From assembly GCA_013146195.2 (NCBI GenBank), contig CM028379.1, positions 111,594,168-111,658,167 on the forward strand: a stretch of DNA of 64,000 nt, in the 5' to 3' direction. Below are positions 46,224 through 58,496 of this stretch, one piece after another. The stretch's first letter is position 1. Each line of letters begins with the position of its first letter. The translations under genes and the position numbers were made by a program. The stretch comes from Codonopsis lanceolata (Eukaryota > Streptophyta > Magnoliopsida > Asterales > Campanulaceae). The notes beneath the pieces were generated by a model. That model was given only the letters and a program-made list of their open reading frames with translations. It ran no database searches and was not told the origin of the DNA.

Positions 46224-47288
46224 CTAAATTGTAATAAAATTTGTGTATTTTGTTCAATACATGTGTGGATATATGAACGATCCCCGACGTGTAGCCCTCC
46301 TCCTAATGTGCACTATCACGAAGATGAACTACTTGCAAGGGGTGGGAGCACACAATTGGTTTGGGAGTGCCCATGGACCGATTACAAGGGATGCGGGGAC
46401 AACTTGATTCCCTTTGAATATATGTTGTGAGTTTTTAATGTATATCTAAATAATTTCCATGGTCTCCAGCATGATTTAGTCATTGAGGTTGTTATTGTTA
46501 TGTTCTTTCCAGCACTTTGGTTGCCGATGGTGTTGTTGCATGCATGCATTGTTACGACATGCAAGTTGTGTTTTTACTTATTGTGTTTTATTCCATTTTG
46601 TAGGTTATTTGGATGTCGTATACACAACTGGTACGAGAACATTTCCCGTTGCACTGGATATCCTTATATCAAGGATGCATAGGGTCAGTTGATCATGTCG
46701 AGCCATACCACCCCGATCGCGTCCTCCGATAGTTTGGATATGTTCAGACTATTCCGGGAAATGTTATTGCACCTGATATTATGAAGAGAGGTTTAGCCGT
46801 AAATAAAAAAATATTGGCCACGATGCTTCGATCCTTCGGCGCTTGGAAGAGACAATCCTAACTGACGAAAAACTTGGGAGTCAATGCGAGAGACCATGGG
46901 ACTGTGCACCTGACAATATGGAAGTGGTACAATCGTGTATCGCATCCGATCGTTTGTAACCCCGAGCATCATTATTTACATCATAGGACTACGCCAGATA
47001 CAGGTTTACCAGATCCATGGAGTATGATATCATTAGCACACGAGTGGTTGTAACCGATGGCGGTGCAGTATTTTTTGGGAGACTGACATATATCGTATGA
47101 GGAGTTGGGTTTAGCGATCCAAGGTGCATACGTAGCACTGGGAGGTCGACAATAGGCAAGACCGTCTACAAGGTCCCCAGTATCGTAAGAACCATCTACC
47201 CGTCGTCGTAGGAGAAACGCTTGATCATTTTAGATTTGAATGCGTAATTGAATTTGCTGGACAAGTTTAATGTATAACTTAATGTTCT
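44361..47288 (+). mobile_element. Plant-mobile-domain (PMD) transposable element, copy 1
   Basis: Opens with GTCGCGCTATTCTGACC at 44362 and matches the left end of the OTU-MULE (27985) in about 39 of 41 bases. A short leader exon near 44722 is followed by an intron (GTATGTAC donor) with TTCGGCC/CCGAAAA hairpins (44990-45110), then the PMD gene. The element is cut by the LTR inserted at 47289. A TA microsatellite (46162-46218) sits in an intron. Confidence 0.75.
45175..47230 (+). pseudogene. PMD (aminotransferase-like, MAIN/MAIL1-type) protein, broken
   Basis: The N-terminal frame 45175-45450 is Ala/Glu-rich and ends in CTGGPLDASVLPLYSKHVA. After stops, 45610-45885 is the core: NTFVERWYLKTNTFHMPFGE, MMITLDYVFCLTSLPIAGKS and STRHELATYLGV, the diagnostic block of the plant mobile domain. 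Further pieces lie at about 46270-46380 (RVALLLMCTITKMNYLQG) and 46560-46680 (GCRIHNWYENISRCTGYPYI), separated by introns and stops. PMD proteins occur both as host genes (MAIN, MAIL1) and in transposons. The position beside MULE-type termini marks this one as transposon-borne. Confidence 0.8.
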
Positions 47289-48536
47289 TGTGGGTCCCAA
47301 TGGGCACAATAATAAGCTAGAAGGGGGGGGGGTTGAATAGCTTATTAAACACTTAAAACTTTTAAGTAAATTCTTTGAAAGGTACTTGCAATCTATTGAA
47401 AAGATTGAAGTAGCGGAAGACCTTCAAGGTAGTTGTTACAGGTCTGCCGATAAGCACTACCGGTAGACCTTTACAGATTACTTTAAGTTTTGCTGTAAAT
47501 GGATAAAGATAATCAAAGCTATGACTAGATCAAATGACAAACAAACAGATAAGAAATAACACAAGTATTTTGGGATGGTTCACACTATAAAGAGTGCTAC
47601 GTCCACCACCAAGGCAGTCAACCTTGGATTTAAATAGTGCACTATGTTTTCCACTAGATCAATTACAAAGAATATCCCTAATGGATCGTGTACAAAATAT
47701 TGACTTGTGTTTGGGGTCTAGGGAATTAAATATCTGTAAAAAGATATTTAACTCGTGCAGAAGTATATTAAATGAATGTAAACAACAAGAAGTAAAAAGC
47801 AATAAGTGTTGATGAGCAGCTTCTTGTTGTTGACGAGGACTTCTAGATCTGTTGAGGATCTCTTGATTGCACTAAGCTGTAAGACTAGGAGTTATGAAGT
47901 TTCAGAGCAATTCTTTAAGTGTTCGATTGATTCTGTACAGTGCTTCTTGTTTGTTTCAGTCTTCAATGGCAGCATTTATAGCAGGTGCACTTCAAAAGAT
48001 CCGTTGGAGAAGACGAATACTTCAACAGCTCTTTTCAACATTGCATTAAATGCATGGGGCTGTCAGTCAAGGATTTTCGTCTTCACAGATATCTAGAGCA
48101 GGGAATGATTTCTGAGATCTTCAAAAAGGTGGGCGATTTAGGTGTCGATCGAGAGTTGTTGCGAAAGTAGAGACTGCTTTCCTCAGACGAAAAGTCTTCC
48201 TCGCTGAAAGTTGCTTTCGGCTTGATATGTCGGAATGTCTTGGATTAATTCAAATAATGATTAGGATAAGTTTGAATTAATCCAATGAGTCATTGCCGGA
48301 TAGGACACGCCATAGAAGATTAGGTGGACACGAGGTCTACCTGCTTGTGGGCTTTAAGCGTGTCTTCCGATAAAGCTTGTGGAGAGGTCTTCCGCCGAAC
48401 TGTAAAGTCCTATAAAAACTATATGGGCAAAGTTCTATACACAGTGCCACGTAATCGATACACGCGATTAGCCAATCGAAATATAAAACTAGATGTAATG
48501 AATCGAATGCATATAAATCTAACATAAGAATCAACA
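47289..48536 (-). repeat. 3' LTR of the Sirevirus-like Copia element
   Basis: On the minus strand it starts TGTTGATTCTTATG right after the purine tract AGGAGGAGAT (48537-48546) and ends GGACCCACA at 47289. It includes a run of ten or more G near 47318. 760 bp of it are matched, inverted, at 31898-32657, which supports its boundaries. Confidence 0.8.
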
Positions 48537-48959
48537 ATCTCCTCCTATTTATATCCGTCATCATTACTACAAATGAGGGCTAAAAATGCATTATGTGATA
48601 GATAATAGCATGTCGAGAATTTTATATATAAAGTAGCGTAAGACATGCCTCTATCAAACAGACGAGCACCTCAAGTGTAAAGAACTAATCTAAGTGCATA
48701 CAAGGGTAAAAAAAAATCATAGAACAGCACACAGATTAGCAGCAGTTTAAAATAAATTTAAACTGAACGTTTAAATTCTAAACAGATATGAAAAGTAAAG
48801 TAACAAGAATTTAAACAAGACAATTTTGAAAAACAATAATTTTCTTGTATTTATAAACAAGATGCTTACAGATTACTGAGTTTTCAAAATATAAGATAGA
48901 TACAAAGGTAAGGGAAGAAAAGATACGTAACTACCAAGGTCTTTTTCCTTTGCCTTTGT

Positions 48960-51900
48960 CTCGCAGCCTTTTTCCCTTCGTTCTCGCTCTAGCTCTTCCA
49001 TTCTTCGCTCGTATTCGCCATCCGCATCAATAGGAGGTCCGTGGAACGAGAACGGTAGTCCAGTTCTTCACGAAGACGGCTGTTCTCTTCCATCAGCATT
49101 CTGTTGATTGACCTCATTTGCTTCTCCTCCGTGATGGCCAGATCACGATCACGATTTGCATTCATAACGTCGTGAGCAGAGTCGCGAGCAATGCGGTTGA
49201 GTTCGAGAACAGGAGGACGACCGTTGCCGAGATGGAGAGTGATGGCATGGAAAAGCTCATAGAAAAGGGAGGAGCAGATACGGACACACTCATCTCGTTG
49301 AGCTTCAACGTTGATCTTGACATCTGTGAAGTCGTGTCGTATTCGCCCAAAGCGAGTCCAAAAATCCTCTTGGAATTGTCGAAGAAGAGCGGCCTCGGTC
49401 ATTGGCCTTGAAGCGAAGGGCTATTTCGGCGTAGCGGTAGTGATGCCAGCGCTTAGCCGTTCATATATGACATCCAGCCGTGACAAAATTTCATTATTGG
49501 CTGCCTGATGAGAAGAGGTTGCCTGGCCAATATGAATGGTGCCGACAGAGGTAGAGTCTGCAGGCCGTATGGGCTGTTGGAGTGGAGGAGTGATGGAATC
49601 GGAAGAAGACGAGTCTTGGGTTGGTATGGTGTTGGTGGAGGAAGATATGGTAACTGGTGGAGGGGGAGGTGGTGTTGGTGGGGAATCCAGCTCCATGTCA
49701 GTGTCAGAATTTTCACTGATATGGGAGGATTCGGGAAGAGGGTTAGAAGAAAACCAGAAAGAAGGGGCAGGGTAGAAGAGGGATTTTGGTTTTCTAAGGG
49801 AAGATTGAGGAGGTTGATGGGTAGGGATAAATAGGTCTGCTACTGACGAAAGTTCGAAAAGGAACTTGGTAGCAGCAGAGTCTATGGGCTTTGTGGGAGG
49901 GATTGGTTGTGGTTGTGGTGTGGTTGATGAAGTTGGTTGGGATTGATGAGGTGAGGAAGGGGTAGATGGATCAGGTGAGTAGTTAAACGGTGAAGGAGGA
50001 GGAGGAGTGGGGGTTCTGGCTGGCTCCTCCTGAGTTTTAGGCTCCTCCTGAGGGATAGGCTCCTCCGGAGGTGGTGAATTCCTCTGAGTAGATGACTCAG
50101 GAGGAATAGATGAAGTGGTGGTAGATGGTGGGGTGTTGGTGGTTGGTTGGGCGTCGGTAGTGGTAGTTGGTTGGCTTTCGGTAGTGGTAGTTGGTTGGCT
50201 GGCGGTAGAGTGTTTGGGACCGGCAGCTCTCCTTTTCTTCTTTAGCGGCTGAGTAGGAGGCTCAACTACTTCATCGGTAGTGGTTGGAGTGTCTGCCGGT
50301 GGCTAGTCTTCAAAGGTTTTACGAAGTCTCCTTCGTTTTGGTTTGGGAGTGGGTGCAGGAGATGGTGAGGTTGATTGACTGGTTTGGGTAGGTGGCTGTG
50401 AGGAAGTGGTTTGTTGAGTTTGAGAGGTTGGCTGGGCTTGTGCTGGTGAAGGTGAAGGATGGCTGGATTGGCCTGGTGCCTTGTTCTTTTGGCCTTCCTT
50501 CATCTCCTTCCTAATCCATTTGGCCTGCTCCTCTTCAGTTGGAGTGGCCTCTACCGGCCTTGTCTATTTTGCTTTTCCTTTGGCAGCCATCTTGGTTCGA
50601 AGCAGCTGCTCTGCCTCATCAGCCAAGTCTTTGGCCTTTTGATGGAGGGACGCGGCCACTTGATCGTCAAATTTTGCAGAAGCCTTCTTGAAGGTTCTGC
50701 TGGCAGCATCATGTGCTTCCATGTTGAAACGTGTGACCAAGATAGGTGTAGGCTTGACCACTTAATTTGTCTATGGAGACGGGCGGTAGACCCTTTTGCA
50801 GTCTTCGCTTGTTCTCATATTCTGAGTATTTGCTGAAGAACGAAGCGGTTAGCTACTTCTCCTTGGCCACTGTAATCAGTTCATCTTCCTTTAAGGAAGA
50901 GTTGACATTAGCATCATCTCTAAGAAGGGCATTGATCAGCCTAACGAAGGGGCGTTTGCAAGTGGGGTTGTTCTTGGCTTTCTCCACCCACTGTTTTAAT
51001 TCATTGAAGATGATGGCCCCCCAGTTGAGACGGAGCTGAAGAAATACGGCACTTGTCAAGTTGATTTGCTGGGCCGTAAACATATCATGTGCTCCACTCT
51101 TGAATAGAAGCCCCTTGTCTATAAGGTGGCTGGTGCAGTAGACATCAAGAGGGAACATATTTCAAAGCATTTTCCCTTGAGGTTCTCTGTAAGTGTCTAC
51201 TCCTCTCATTGCTTCCCAGGCATGTACAGCCTCAGAAATGGTTGCTTCAAGAGGTCCACCAAAGTGCACGCCGATGATGGTGGAAATTGTTTTAGCGGTA
51301 ATGGAGATTGGACGGCCTCGAATCCACCCTCGTAGAGCGTTCTTGTTCATGAGCTCCATTCTCTGATAGAATTCTTCTGGCAGAAAGATGCTGTAATTTT
51401 TGTCGTTGAGGCAGAAGAGGGGTAGAATACCAGAGGCGTTCATATCCTCGCAAGCTTTGACGTCGGCAACTATAGTGCTAATTGACTGAAGGTCAATGCA
51501 CATTCCTGGAATGTACAGCTTCGGGTCCAGAGCGACGATGATGTCATGAGAGGCGGGAAAGGTTGGATAGCCCGGAAGGTTGACATCCGTACTGGGAGGA
51601 ATGTCGGTTTCTGGGTTCAATTTCTTTCCGCTGTCTCGCTTAGATTTTGAAGTTTTTGCCTGAAAGAAATGCAAATAAAAATTAGGGCTTTTCACCTCAA
51701 CATCTAAACAAGTAGGAATTTCAAGGTTTTCTGAAATAATTAGAATTTTTGAAACGAAAACTTGAAACCCTAGAATGTTTAGAGTATCCACACCCGAGAA
51801 AAGTATAACATAAGTTTTCATAAGAATAAACATTGAATATACATAAACGACTGTTAGTATTCAAGGTTTGTAAGAACAACAATGGCGAATACTGTAGAAA

Positions 51901-51998
51901 CTCGAAAATGACTGTTTGAATTCCAAAATAGTTTTTAGGTTATGAAATGAAATGCAGAACAATACGTAGTAAGTTTCAAGTAGAGAAGAGAGGAACGT
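48960..51998 (-). pseudogene. Envelope-like / putative plant transposon protein gene of the Sirevirus
   Basis: Open minus-strand pieces run from about 51660 to 48989. The N-terminal domain (51660-50853) has PGMCIDLQSISTIVADVKAC, RGWIRGRPISITAKTIS and LRLNWGAIIFNELKQWVEKA, the plant transposon protein type. A long Pro/Ser/Thr-rich middle follows (for example 49696-49640 with PPTPPPPPP), and a charged coiled-coil-like C-terminus (REELDYRSRSTDLLLM). Upstream, ATG at about 51998 is followed at once by a GTACGT donor and the frame resumes after an acceptor at 51661. Function is unknown; envelope-like is a positional name. Several stops break it. Confidence 0.6.
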
Positions 51999-52055
51999 AC
52001 CATTGTCGTTGATGAGAAGAAGAAACAAGAAGAATTTGGATTTGCAGAAAGCAGT

Positions 52056-52057
<2 letters not shown>

Positions 52058-52100
<43 letters not shown>
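52058..52100. repeat. (AG)n microsatellite
   Basis: An uninterrupted GA repeat of about 43 bases in the leader of the envelope-like gene; read on the minus strand it is a CT tract upstream of the ATG at about 51998. Confidence 0.9.
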
Positions 52101-52108
<8 letters not shown>

Positions 52109-52394
52109 TTGTCAAAGGGGTTCCGTAAAGTTTGGCAAAAGGCGGTTCAAGGTCTATTTAAAGGCGAGAAAATTTTAGATGAAAAAGCGGGAACTTAAGA
52201 TATTTTCTTAAGTACCAAATTTTATCCTTGACCCCCTTTATTGCTTTAGGAACCTCTTAAAAAAAATAGACTAAGTAGTAATACTAACCTTGAAGTCTTC
52301 CTAAGAAAGAGAGACTTACGCCTTCCGATTAGTAAAACCAGTCTACCTGTATGAAAGAAACATTAACAAATGACTTTGAAATTAAGCAAGAGGA

Positions 52395-54140
52395 TCAATC
52401 ATACCAAGATTTCTCCTTAAATAAGCAAACCCGGTGGCATCCAAAGGGTTTTGTGAGAATGTCAGCCAATTGATGCTCAGTTGGAACGTATTCCAAGCTG
52501 ATGTTACCTTTCTCCACATGATCTTTGAGGAAGTGATAACGAATATCAATGTGCTTTGTCTTGGAGTGCATTACTGGATTTTTGGAGACTGAAATTGCTG
52601 ATGTGTTGTCACACATGATTGGGCAGCTTGCGCCTTGATGTTGTAGTCCACTAGTTGTTGCTTCATCCATGTTGAGTTGAGAGTCTATTTCCAAGGAATT
52701 GTACCGTGATCCGAGTATCCAACTAAGAATGTATTTTCGCTATCACTTGGATCGATTGTTGTTTTTGAAACATATCCGATCGATTACGCAAAGAAGCAAA
52801 TGTGACTCCTTTGGATCCGCCTCGAAATCTAGCACAAACACAAACAACAAACATAATGTCGTCTACTAGCAGTAAGGTAAAGAAGTGAACCTATGATTTC
52901 TGCACTTGGTGATGTTCTCTTGCTTTTCCTTCTCATCTTTGTCAAGATGGCATTCGGTAGACATTGGAGTTTCAAATCCTTTAGTCGAATCAAGGCCGAA
53001 CTTCTTGATTAGTTCCTTTGCATATTTGGTTTGGCCGATGAAGATTCCGCCGAAGTCCGTTGTATCCGCAGCCCTAGAAAGTAGGTAAGTTCACCCATCA
53101 TGCTCATCTCGAACTTGCTTTGCATCGCCTTCTCGAATCTTTTGCATAGTTGATCCAAAGATGATGTCGCCCACATAGATTTGTACCTGTAAGAGAATGG
53201 CCTTTGTGCTTGAGGATGAATAAAGGTGGTGTCTATCCTTCCTCTCACGAATCCTTGTTCTATTAAGAACTTGGATAGAGTTTCATACCAAGCTCTAGGA
53301 GCTTGCTTCAGTCAGTAGAGAGCTTTCTTGAGTGGGTAGACGTGATCCGCTTTGTCCGAAATGACAAATCCTCGAGGTCGCTCCACGATATAGTTTCTTG
53401 AAGATCACCATTCGTAAAGGCACTCTTTACATCCATCCGATACACTTTGAAGTTCATGAACGAGGCATAGGCTAGAAAGATTCTAATTGCCTCTAGTCTA
53501 GCAACAGGAGCAAAAGTTTCATCAAAGTCAATTCCTTCTTCCCCGCTTGTAGCCCCTGCAACCAGCCTAGCTTTGTTTTCGGTGACATTTCATCTTCATC
53601 TCTTTTGTTTCGAAAACCCACTTTGTGCCGATGACCGGATGATCGCCTATCTTTGAACTAAGCTCCACACCTTACATCTTTCAAACCGGTTCAAACTTCT
53701 TCTGCATAGCTTCAATCCAGCTTATGATCTTCGATAGCTTCATCAATCTTCTTTGGCTCGAAGTTCGATACAAATGCATAAGCAAACATGGTTTTTCTCG
53801 AACTTTATTTCTCGCATTTAACTTGTGTTGAGATCACCAATGATTTGAGAAATGGGATGATCTCTGCTTCAATAACGGTTGGAGGAAGATCACTTCGTGG
53901 GTTCTTCCGTCTGCAATCCTGAGTAGGTTGAGAAGGAGATTCACCAAAATCTGTTCAAGACATGGAATCTTCAAAACTTTCATTTTCTCGTGAACAAGAA
54001 GGATGAGTGATCCAGAAAGGTGCTTGGGGTAAAATAGAAGAGATGGGTTCAGGTCAACGTAAGAGTTGTTATCGGTACGGCAGAGTTCTCGCTTACCTGA
54101 AGGGTTATCGCACTACTGAGGGGTCTACAGCTGCCGCTTT
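52395..54140 (-). pseudogene. Copia reverse transcriptase and RNase H, degenerate
   Basis: RNase H at 52694-52395: CDNTSAISVSKNPVMHSKTK, HFLKDHVEKGNISLEYVP and TEHQLADILTKPFG. The reverse transcriptase is in pieces: 53248-53009 has LCKRFEKAMQSKFEMSMMGE and LTYFLGLRIQ. Recognisable but frameshifted blocks continue to about 54100. The metal-binding YVDD box is not intact. Confidence 0.82.
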
Positions 54141-54187
54141 CTCTCATTAGGAGTGGAAGTAGATGTTGTATTTGTACTGCCTCATCA

Positions 54188-55080
54188 TTATCGAATCATT
54201 AGCAACGCTCGAGCCTTTCTAGGCTCTAACAAGTCATATTCATCAAAAGAAACATGCACAGATTCTAAAATTTTTAAATTAGTTTTACTGAAAATGCGAA
54301 ATGCTTTTGAATGTTTGGAATACCCTAGAAAAATTCTTTCGTCTGATTTTGCATCAAATTTTCCTCTATATTCTTTAAGAAATCCTATGTTGGGGGATCT
54401 TCCTCTCCATATTTCATATGGAGTTTTATTATGAAACTTGTTTACTGTGGATCTGCTCGGTAAAACATGCAAAGGTTGACGCCCGCCTGTAAATACTTAG
54501 GGAAGTTTAGCTTCGGCCAAGATTGTTCTTGTTGCTTCAATCTGTTCTATTCTTCCGCTCAGCTACATCGTTTTGTTGAGGAGTACCGGCGACAGAGAAG
54601 TTGTGTCCGATCCCGTGGTCATCGCAATACTTTTCTACACCATTGTTCTTGAATTCAGTGCCATTGTCTGATCTTATGTCGCTTATGTCTTCAAGCTTTT
54701 GAGTTTGAAGTCTTCTAAAAGAGCGTTGACTAGATCATACGCTTTCATCTTTTGATGTCATAGTTTCAATCCAAGTGAATCTAGAGTAGTCATCAACTAC
54801 TACAAGTGTGTACTTGTCTCCCGAAAAATGGGTCGTTGTGATTGGTCCAAAGAGATCCATATGCAGAAGTTGAAGAGGTATGTTTGTTGATAAAACAGAC
54901 TTTCTTTTGAAGGAAGACTTGGAGAGTTTTCCTAGTTGGCAAGCTTTACAACTTCTGTCATGGTCGGCAGACACCGTAGTAGACCTCGACAAGCTCATTT
55001 TGGAGAGCTTGAGAGGTGCTTGAAGTTGAGGTGATCGAGACGCTTGTGCCATAGCCACCGTTGTCACTAACGTTGTCATT
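54188..55080 (-). pseudogene. Copia integrase, degenerate
   Basis: 55079-54735 contains the zinc-binding tail CKACQLGKLSKSSFKRKS and then LLHMDLFGPITTTHFSGDKY and LVVVDDYSRFTWI with the first two catalytic-region acidic residues. 54472-54188 holds the C-terminal part (KFHNKTPYEIWRGRSPNIGF, ERIFLGYSKHSKAFRIF). A frameshifted stretch lies between. Confidence 0.85.
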
Positions 55081-55156
55081 GGCTACTAGACACAGGTTTG
55101 AGAATCTCCCTAGAAGATTTAAGTCCACGACATAGACATTTCCTTGTCTATTGCCT

Positions 55157-56898
55157 CTAAGTATTGTAGAGCAGATTCACCTGTTTTGATGAGGCACTGG
55201 TTCGGAGTTGAATTGGCATAGAAGACCTTTGTCGTTGCATCTGGGATATGCTCAACAAATTGTAAAGCTTTAGCCACTCACTAGAGAGACTTTGTTGATG
55301 GAGAGACTTCCTCAGTGATTGAGCCATATCCAATTGTCTTTCCTCTTGCATTATCTCCGAAAATAACAGTGGGTCCTTTTGCTTCACTATAGTTCTGTAA
55401 GAAGACTCTGCTTCCGTCATGTGTCTTGAGCAACCACCGCTCTAGCTACCGATGTCTTGTTTTCTCGATTCTATAGCCATGAAGCATTCCCCGAAAAGAA
55501 ATTAAAGCAACAAGGTACCCTTTATTTTCTTCGGTCCTAAGGATTAGCAACCTTGGAACCCATACCGTTGACCTTGAGAGAACTAGGTCTTCGTGATCTC
55601 GGGTGAACCTAGCAGTATTCTCAGCCGATGGCCCAGGCAATTGCAAGAATGACATAAATGGAAAGTCCAATGAGAACTGCTAGAGTCTTCAATCGAAGAA
55701 TGCTTATGATCATTTCTTTTCTTGACATCCATTCTTGGTTCAATTTTGCTTGTTGATGTTAGACTTAATTGGTTTCTTTTGAATCTTCCTAGGTAGGTTA
55801 CCAATGTACTTAGCTTTAGCTTTTCTCGTTGATTACCTTTTCAGAGGATTTGGTAGAATACCTTTAAGTTTACCTTCACCGTAAAGGAGCCTTGCTCGCT
55901 TCATAGACAAACTTGATAGTTACCTAGAGGTTTAGTAGGTCTACCGCCAGGCACTTTGCCTTAGCATAGTTGTTGCCACAGACTTTCTACCTACCTTTTC
56001 GTGTTTCTCATTTGAGTCGGTCATTTTGGCTTTACCTTTCTCGAACTTGGGTAAACGTAGGGAACACTTGAATAACCAAGGCCTTGTTTCCCTATATTTC
56101 CAAATGTCTCGCTTAGAGAAGGAAATATCATTAGCGCCTCTGGGGATTCACCTTTCTCGATCTGAATATCCTATGCCAGTTTTATCATTACTAGATTTTT
56201 GGCTTGAAAGGATTTCTTCGAATGCATCCTTGAGTCGCCTGTGAGTCAATTGTCTTTGCAAGGCAATTTTCTCTAGGTCAAGTCCTTTGATGTGCCTAGA
56301 AAGACAATCAATTTTGTCACAAAGGAATTTGTTTTCTTCCTTCGCTTGATACTCTTTTGTTGACTATTGAGAGTTTGAATCTCACTGCCATCAAAGATTT
56401 CTCAACCGTAAGTTTCTCATAGTTCTTGGCTAGTTTAACATAGGCTACTCTAAAGGAATTAAATTCTTCAAGCATATCTTGATTATCCTTGAGAAGTTCT
56501 TCCTCATCGAAGTTGTCACCGTTGGTTTCATTTTTGTCCAAAGGACTAGGTGAAACTTCGACTTCATTTTCGTAGTAATAGGTAGGCCTCGAATCATGAG
56601 CTATTAAGCATATGTTAGCTTGCTCACAATCCTCTTCCTCCTCTTCTAATCGGCCTCAAACCATGTAGCAACCTGTTTGTCTTCTATGTCCTCACCAACA
56701 TACCTTTTTGTTTTTGAAATTTTCTCAAGGAGGGTTTTCGGATGCTTCAAATTTTGGCTTAGGACATTTTGAGGCAAAATGACCGTGTTTTCAAGTTGTA
56801 ACACACAAGCTCTTCCTTAGATGAGCTTTCACCATTCTTCCTAAAAGGTTGTCAGAGTGTTCTTCTTCCATATTTTGCAAATTTTTGAAAACGCTTTA
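55157..56898 (-). pseudogene. Copia gag and protease region, degenerate, entering the gap
   Basis: Near 55430 the minus strand reads GGCSRHMTEAES, the degraded protease active-site block of Sirevirus-type Copia. 56541-56317 is the acidic coiled-coil part of gag (LKDNQDMLEEFNSFRVAYVK). About 56690-56610 gives VATWFEADYEEEEEDCEQAN, and 56830-56760 a frameshifted zinc-knuckle region. The scaffold gap begins at 56899 inside gag. Confidence 0.7.
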
Positions 56899-56998
56899 NN
56901 NNNNNNNNNNNNNNNNNNNNNNNNNNNNNNNNNNNNNNNNNNNNNNNNNNNNNNNNNNNNNNNNNNNNNNNNNNNNNNNNNNNNNNNNNNNNNNNNNN
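56899..56998. other. Scaffold gap (100 N)
   Basis: A run of 100 N. Sirevirus gag lies to the left and unrelated sequence to the right, so the missing 5' LTR of the Sirevirus and the 5' end of the Helitron may both be in it. Confidence 0.99.
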
Positions 56999-58496
56999 TT
57001 CATCTCTGTTGCTTCTCGTCTTACATTTTCAGCCTCCATAAACACATATAGGACACAATCATGCGTGTCAAGTCTGTGCTACCTTCGCTCTTGAATATGT
57101 GCCTTGCTTGCCTGCCCACTTCAATGTTTATATTATAACCAAAGTTTTCCATTATTGAAAATATTATCGATTAACTTTAAGCTTTCAAGATATGATATGC
57201 CTGTAATTATGATTATTTGCTCTATCTCAGAACAAATGAAAAGCAACTCACCAAATCAATGCTGCAGTCTCTGAAATTCAAGATTTGCCTATCTCATGAT
57301 CAAATTCAACAATTAATGCCCATGCTCAATAAGTCCAATATTGCTGCTTCTGCAAATTCTGTAACTATTCTTGATAGCCCAGAAGATCACTTAGCTGGTA
57401 AGCATCATACATGTTCTGCATTTGTGTCTTCTGCATGTGTAGCATCCTGCAAACTTGAATTTGTTGTTAGGAAGTAACCTAGCCTCTAATAGTAATGGAT
57501 GTCTTTATATTTTATGCCAATATGTGCCTTTTTCAGGACCTTGCTCATCAGACTCTCAAGAAGATTGCTAAACTGAGTGGTGGTTCGTACACACTTGACT
57601 TGCCTGAATATAATAAAATCCCTGCCTCATGAGACATTTGTATAAAATATACCGTCCTCCTAGCGTTTTCTAAAACTTCTATTTGAACTTGTAGAGCACT
57701 GCACGACGATGAGAAGAGGCCGAAAAGAGGACTGTCAAGGCTGCAGTTCTTCATAATTGTTCTTGTATCAAGCTTCGCCTAATACATTGTTCCCAACTAT
57801 CTCTTTCAATCCATAACAGCCATCTGTTTTGTTTGTTTGATTTGGAAGGACTCAGTCACAGCTCAACAAATTGGATCAGGTCTTCGTGGCCTAGGCATTG
57901 GGTCATTTCCCCTTGATTGGGCAACTATGCCTGGTTTTCTTGGAAGCCCATTAGCCACACCTGGATTTGCTATTCTTAACATATTGGTTGGGTTACTTAT
58001 GTCATCATGATTTACATAGTGATTCCAGTTGCCTACTGGACCAATGTGTATGAAGCCAAGTCAATTTACTCTTCTCATGTTTTTTATTTTAATGGAGGAA
58101 AGTACCATATTAATAAAGTTTTGAATACAACGTCCTTCAATCAATAGGGATACGATAAGTACAACAATATTAATCTTAGCATCTTATTCGTATGCGTACC
58201 TTAGACAATATTAATCTTAGCATCTTACATTCATATGCATTTGATCATTAGACAATTGTTATATATTTAAAATGTTTACTTTGTTAGGATTTGAATAACT
58301 ATTCATAGCTTGCATTCGTATACATTTCATTATTGGAATTTTTTTTTAAAATTTAATATGTTTACTTTCTCTTAATTTCAATAACAGTAACTTAGCTCCC
58401 TTTCCCTTAACTTAATGAAAAATACATTTCACAACCAATGCAATATATTTCTGTTTTAAGCAAAACAACACGTGCAACGCATGTGTCTTTTCCTAA
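56999..58496 (+). mobile_element. 3' part of a Helitron carrying gene fragments
   Basis: The end at 58496 has the Helitron signature: stem ACACGTGC (58468-58475) with GCATGTGT (58479-58486) across AAC, then CTAA at 58493-58496, followed by T. The paralogous segment at about 41833 reads ACA|TCTCTTG without the element, i.e. an empty A/T target site. Inside are exon-like pieces: 57217-57400 ending in a GTAAGC donor, about 57537-57640 after a TTTTTCAG acceptor, and the transporter fragment below. The 5' TC end is not seen. Confidence 0.7.
57695..58078 (+). pseudogene. Oligopeptide transporter (OPT family) fragment
   Basis: After the acceptor TTGTAG at 57694 the frame reads ALHDDEKRPKRGLSRLQFF, then IIVLVSSFA, a stop (57777-57781 region) and YIVPNYLFQSI. 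It continues with IWKDSVTAQQIGSG, LRGLGIGSFPLDW, MPGFLGSPLATPGFAILN and, after a frameshift near 58000, VIPVAYWTNVYEAK. These blocks are diagnostic of plant OPT proton-coupled peptide/metal-chelate carriers. Only about 125 of the usual 700 or more residues are here. One stop and one frameshift mean it is dead. It lies just inside the Helitron 3' end, so capture by that element is the likely origin. Confidence 0.85.

Larger units (their letters stand above)
48537..56898 (-). mobile_element. Sirevirus-like Copia element, internal region
   Basis: On the minus strand the order is gag, protease, integrase, reverse transcriptase, RNase H, an envelope-like gene, a polypurine tract and the 3' LTR. 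The extra gene between pol and LTR is the Sirevirus layout. The 5' part of gag and the 5' LTR are not seen; the sequence enters a scaffold gap at 56899. Pol carries many stops and frameshifts. Confidence 0.82.

Noticed and set aside
49508..49834. Gly/Arg/Trp-rich plus-strand protein
   Set aside because: Antisense to the Pro/Ser-rich middle of the envelope-like gene.
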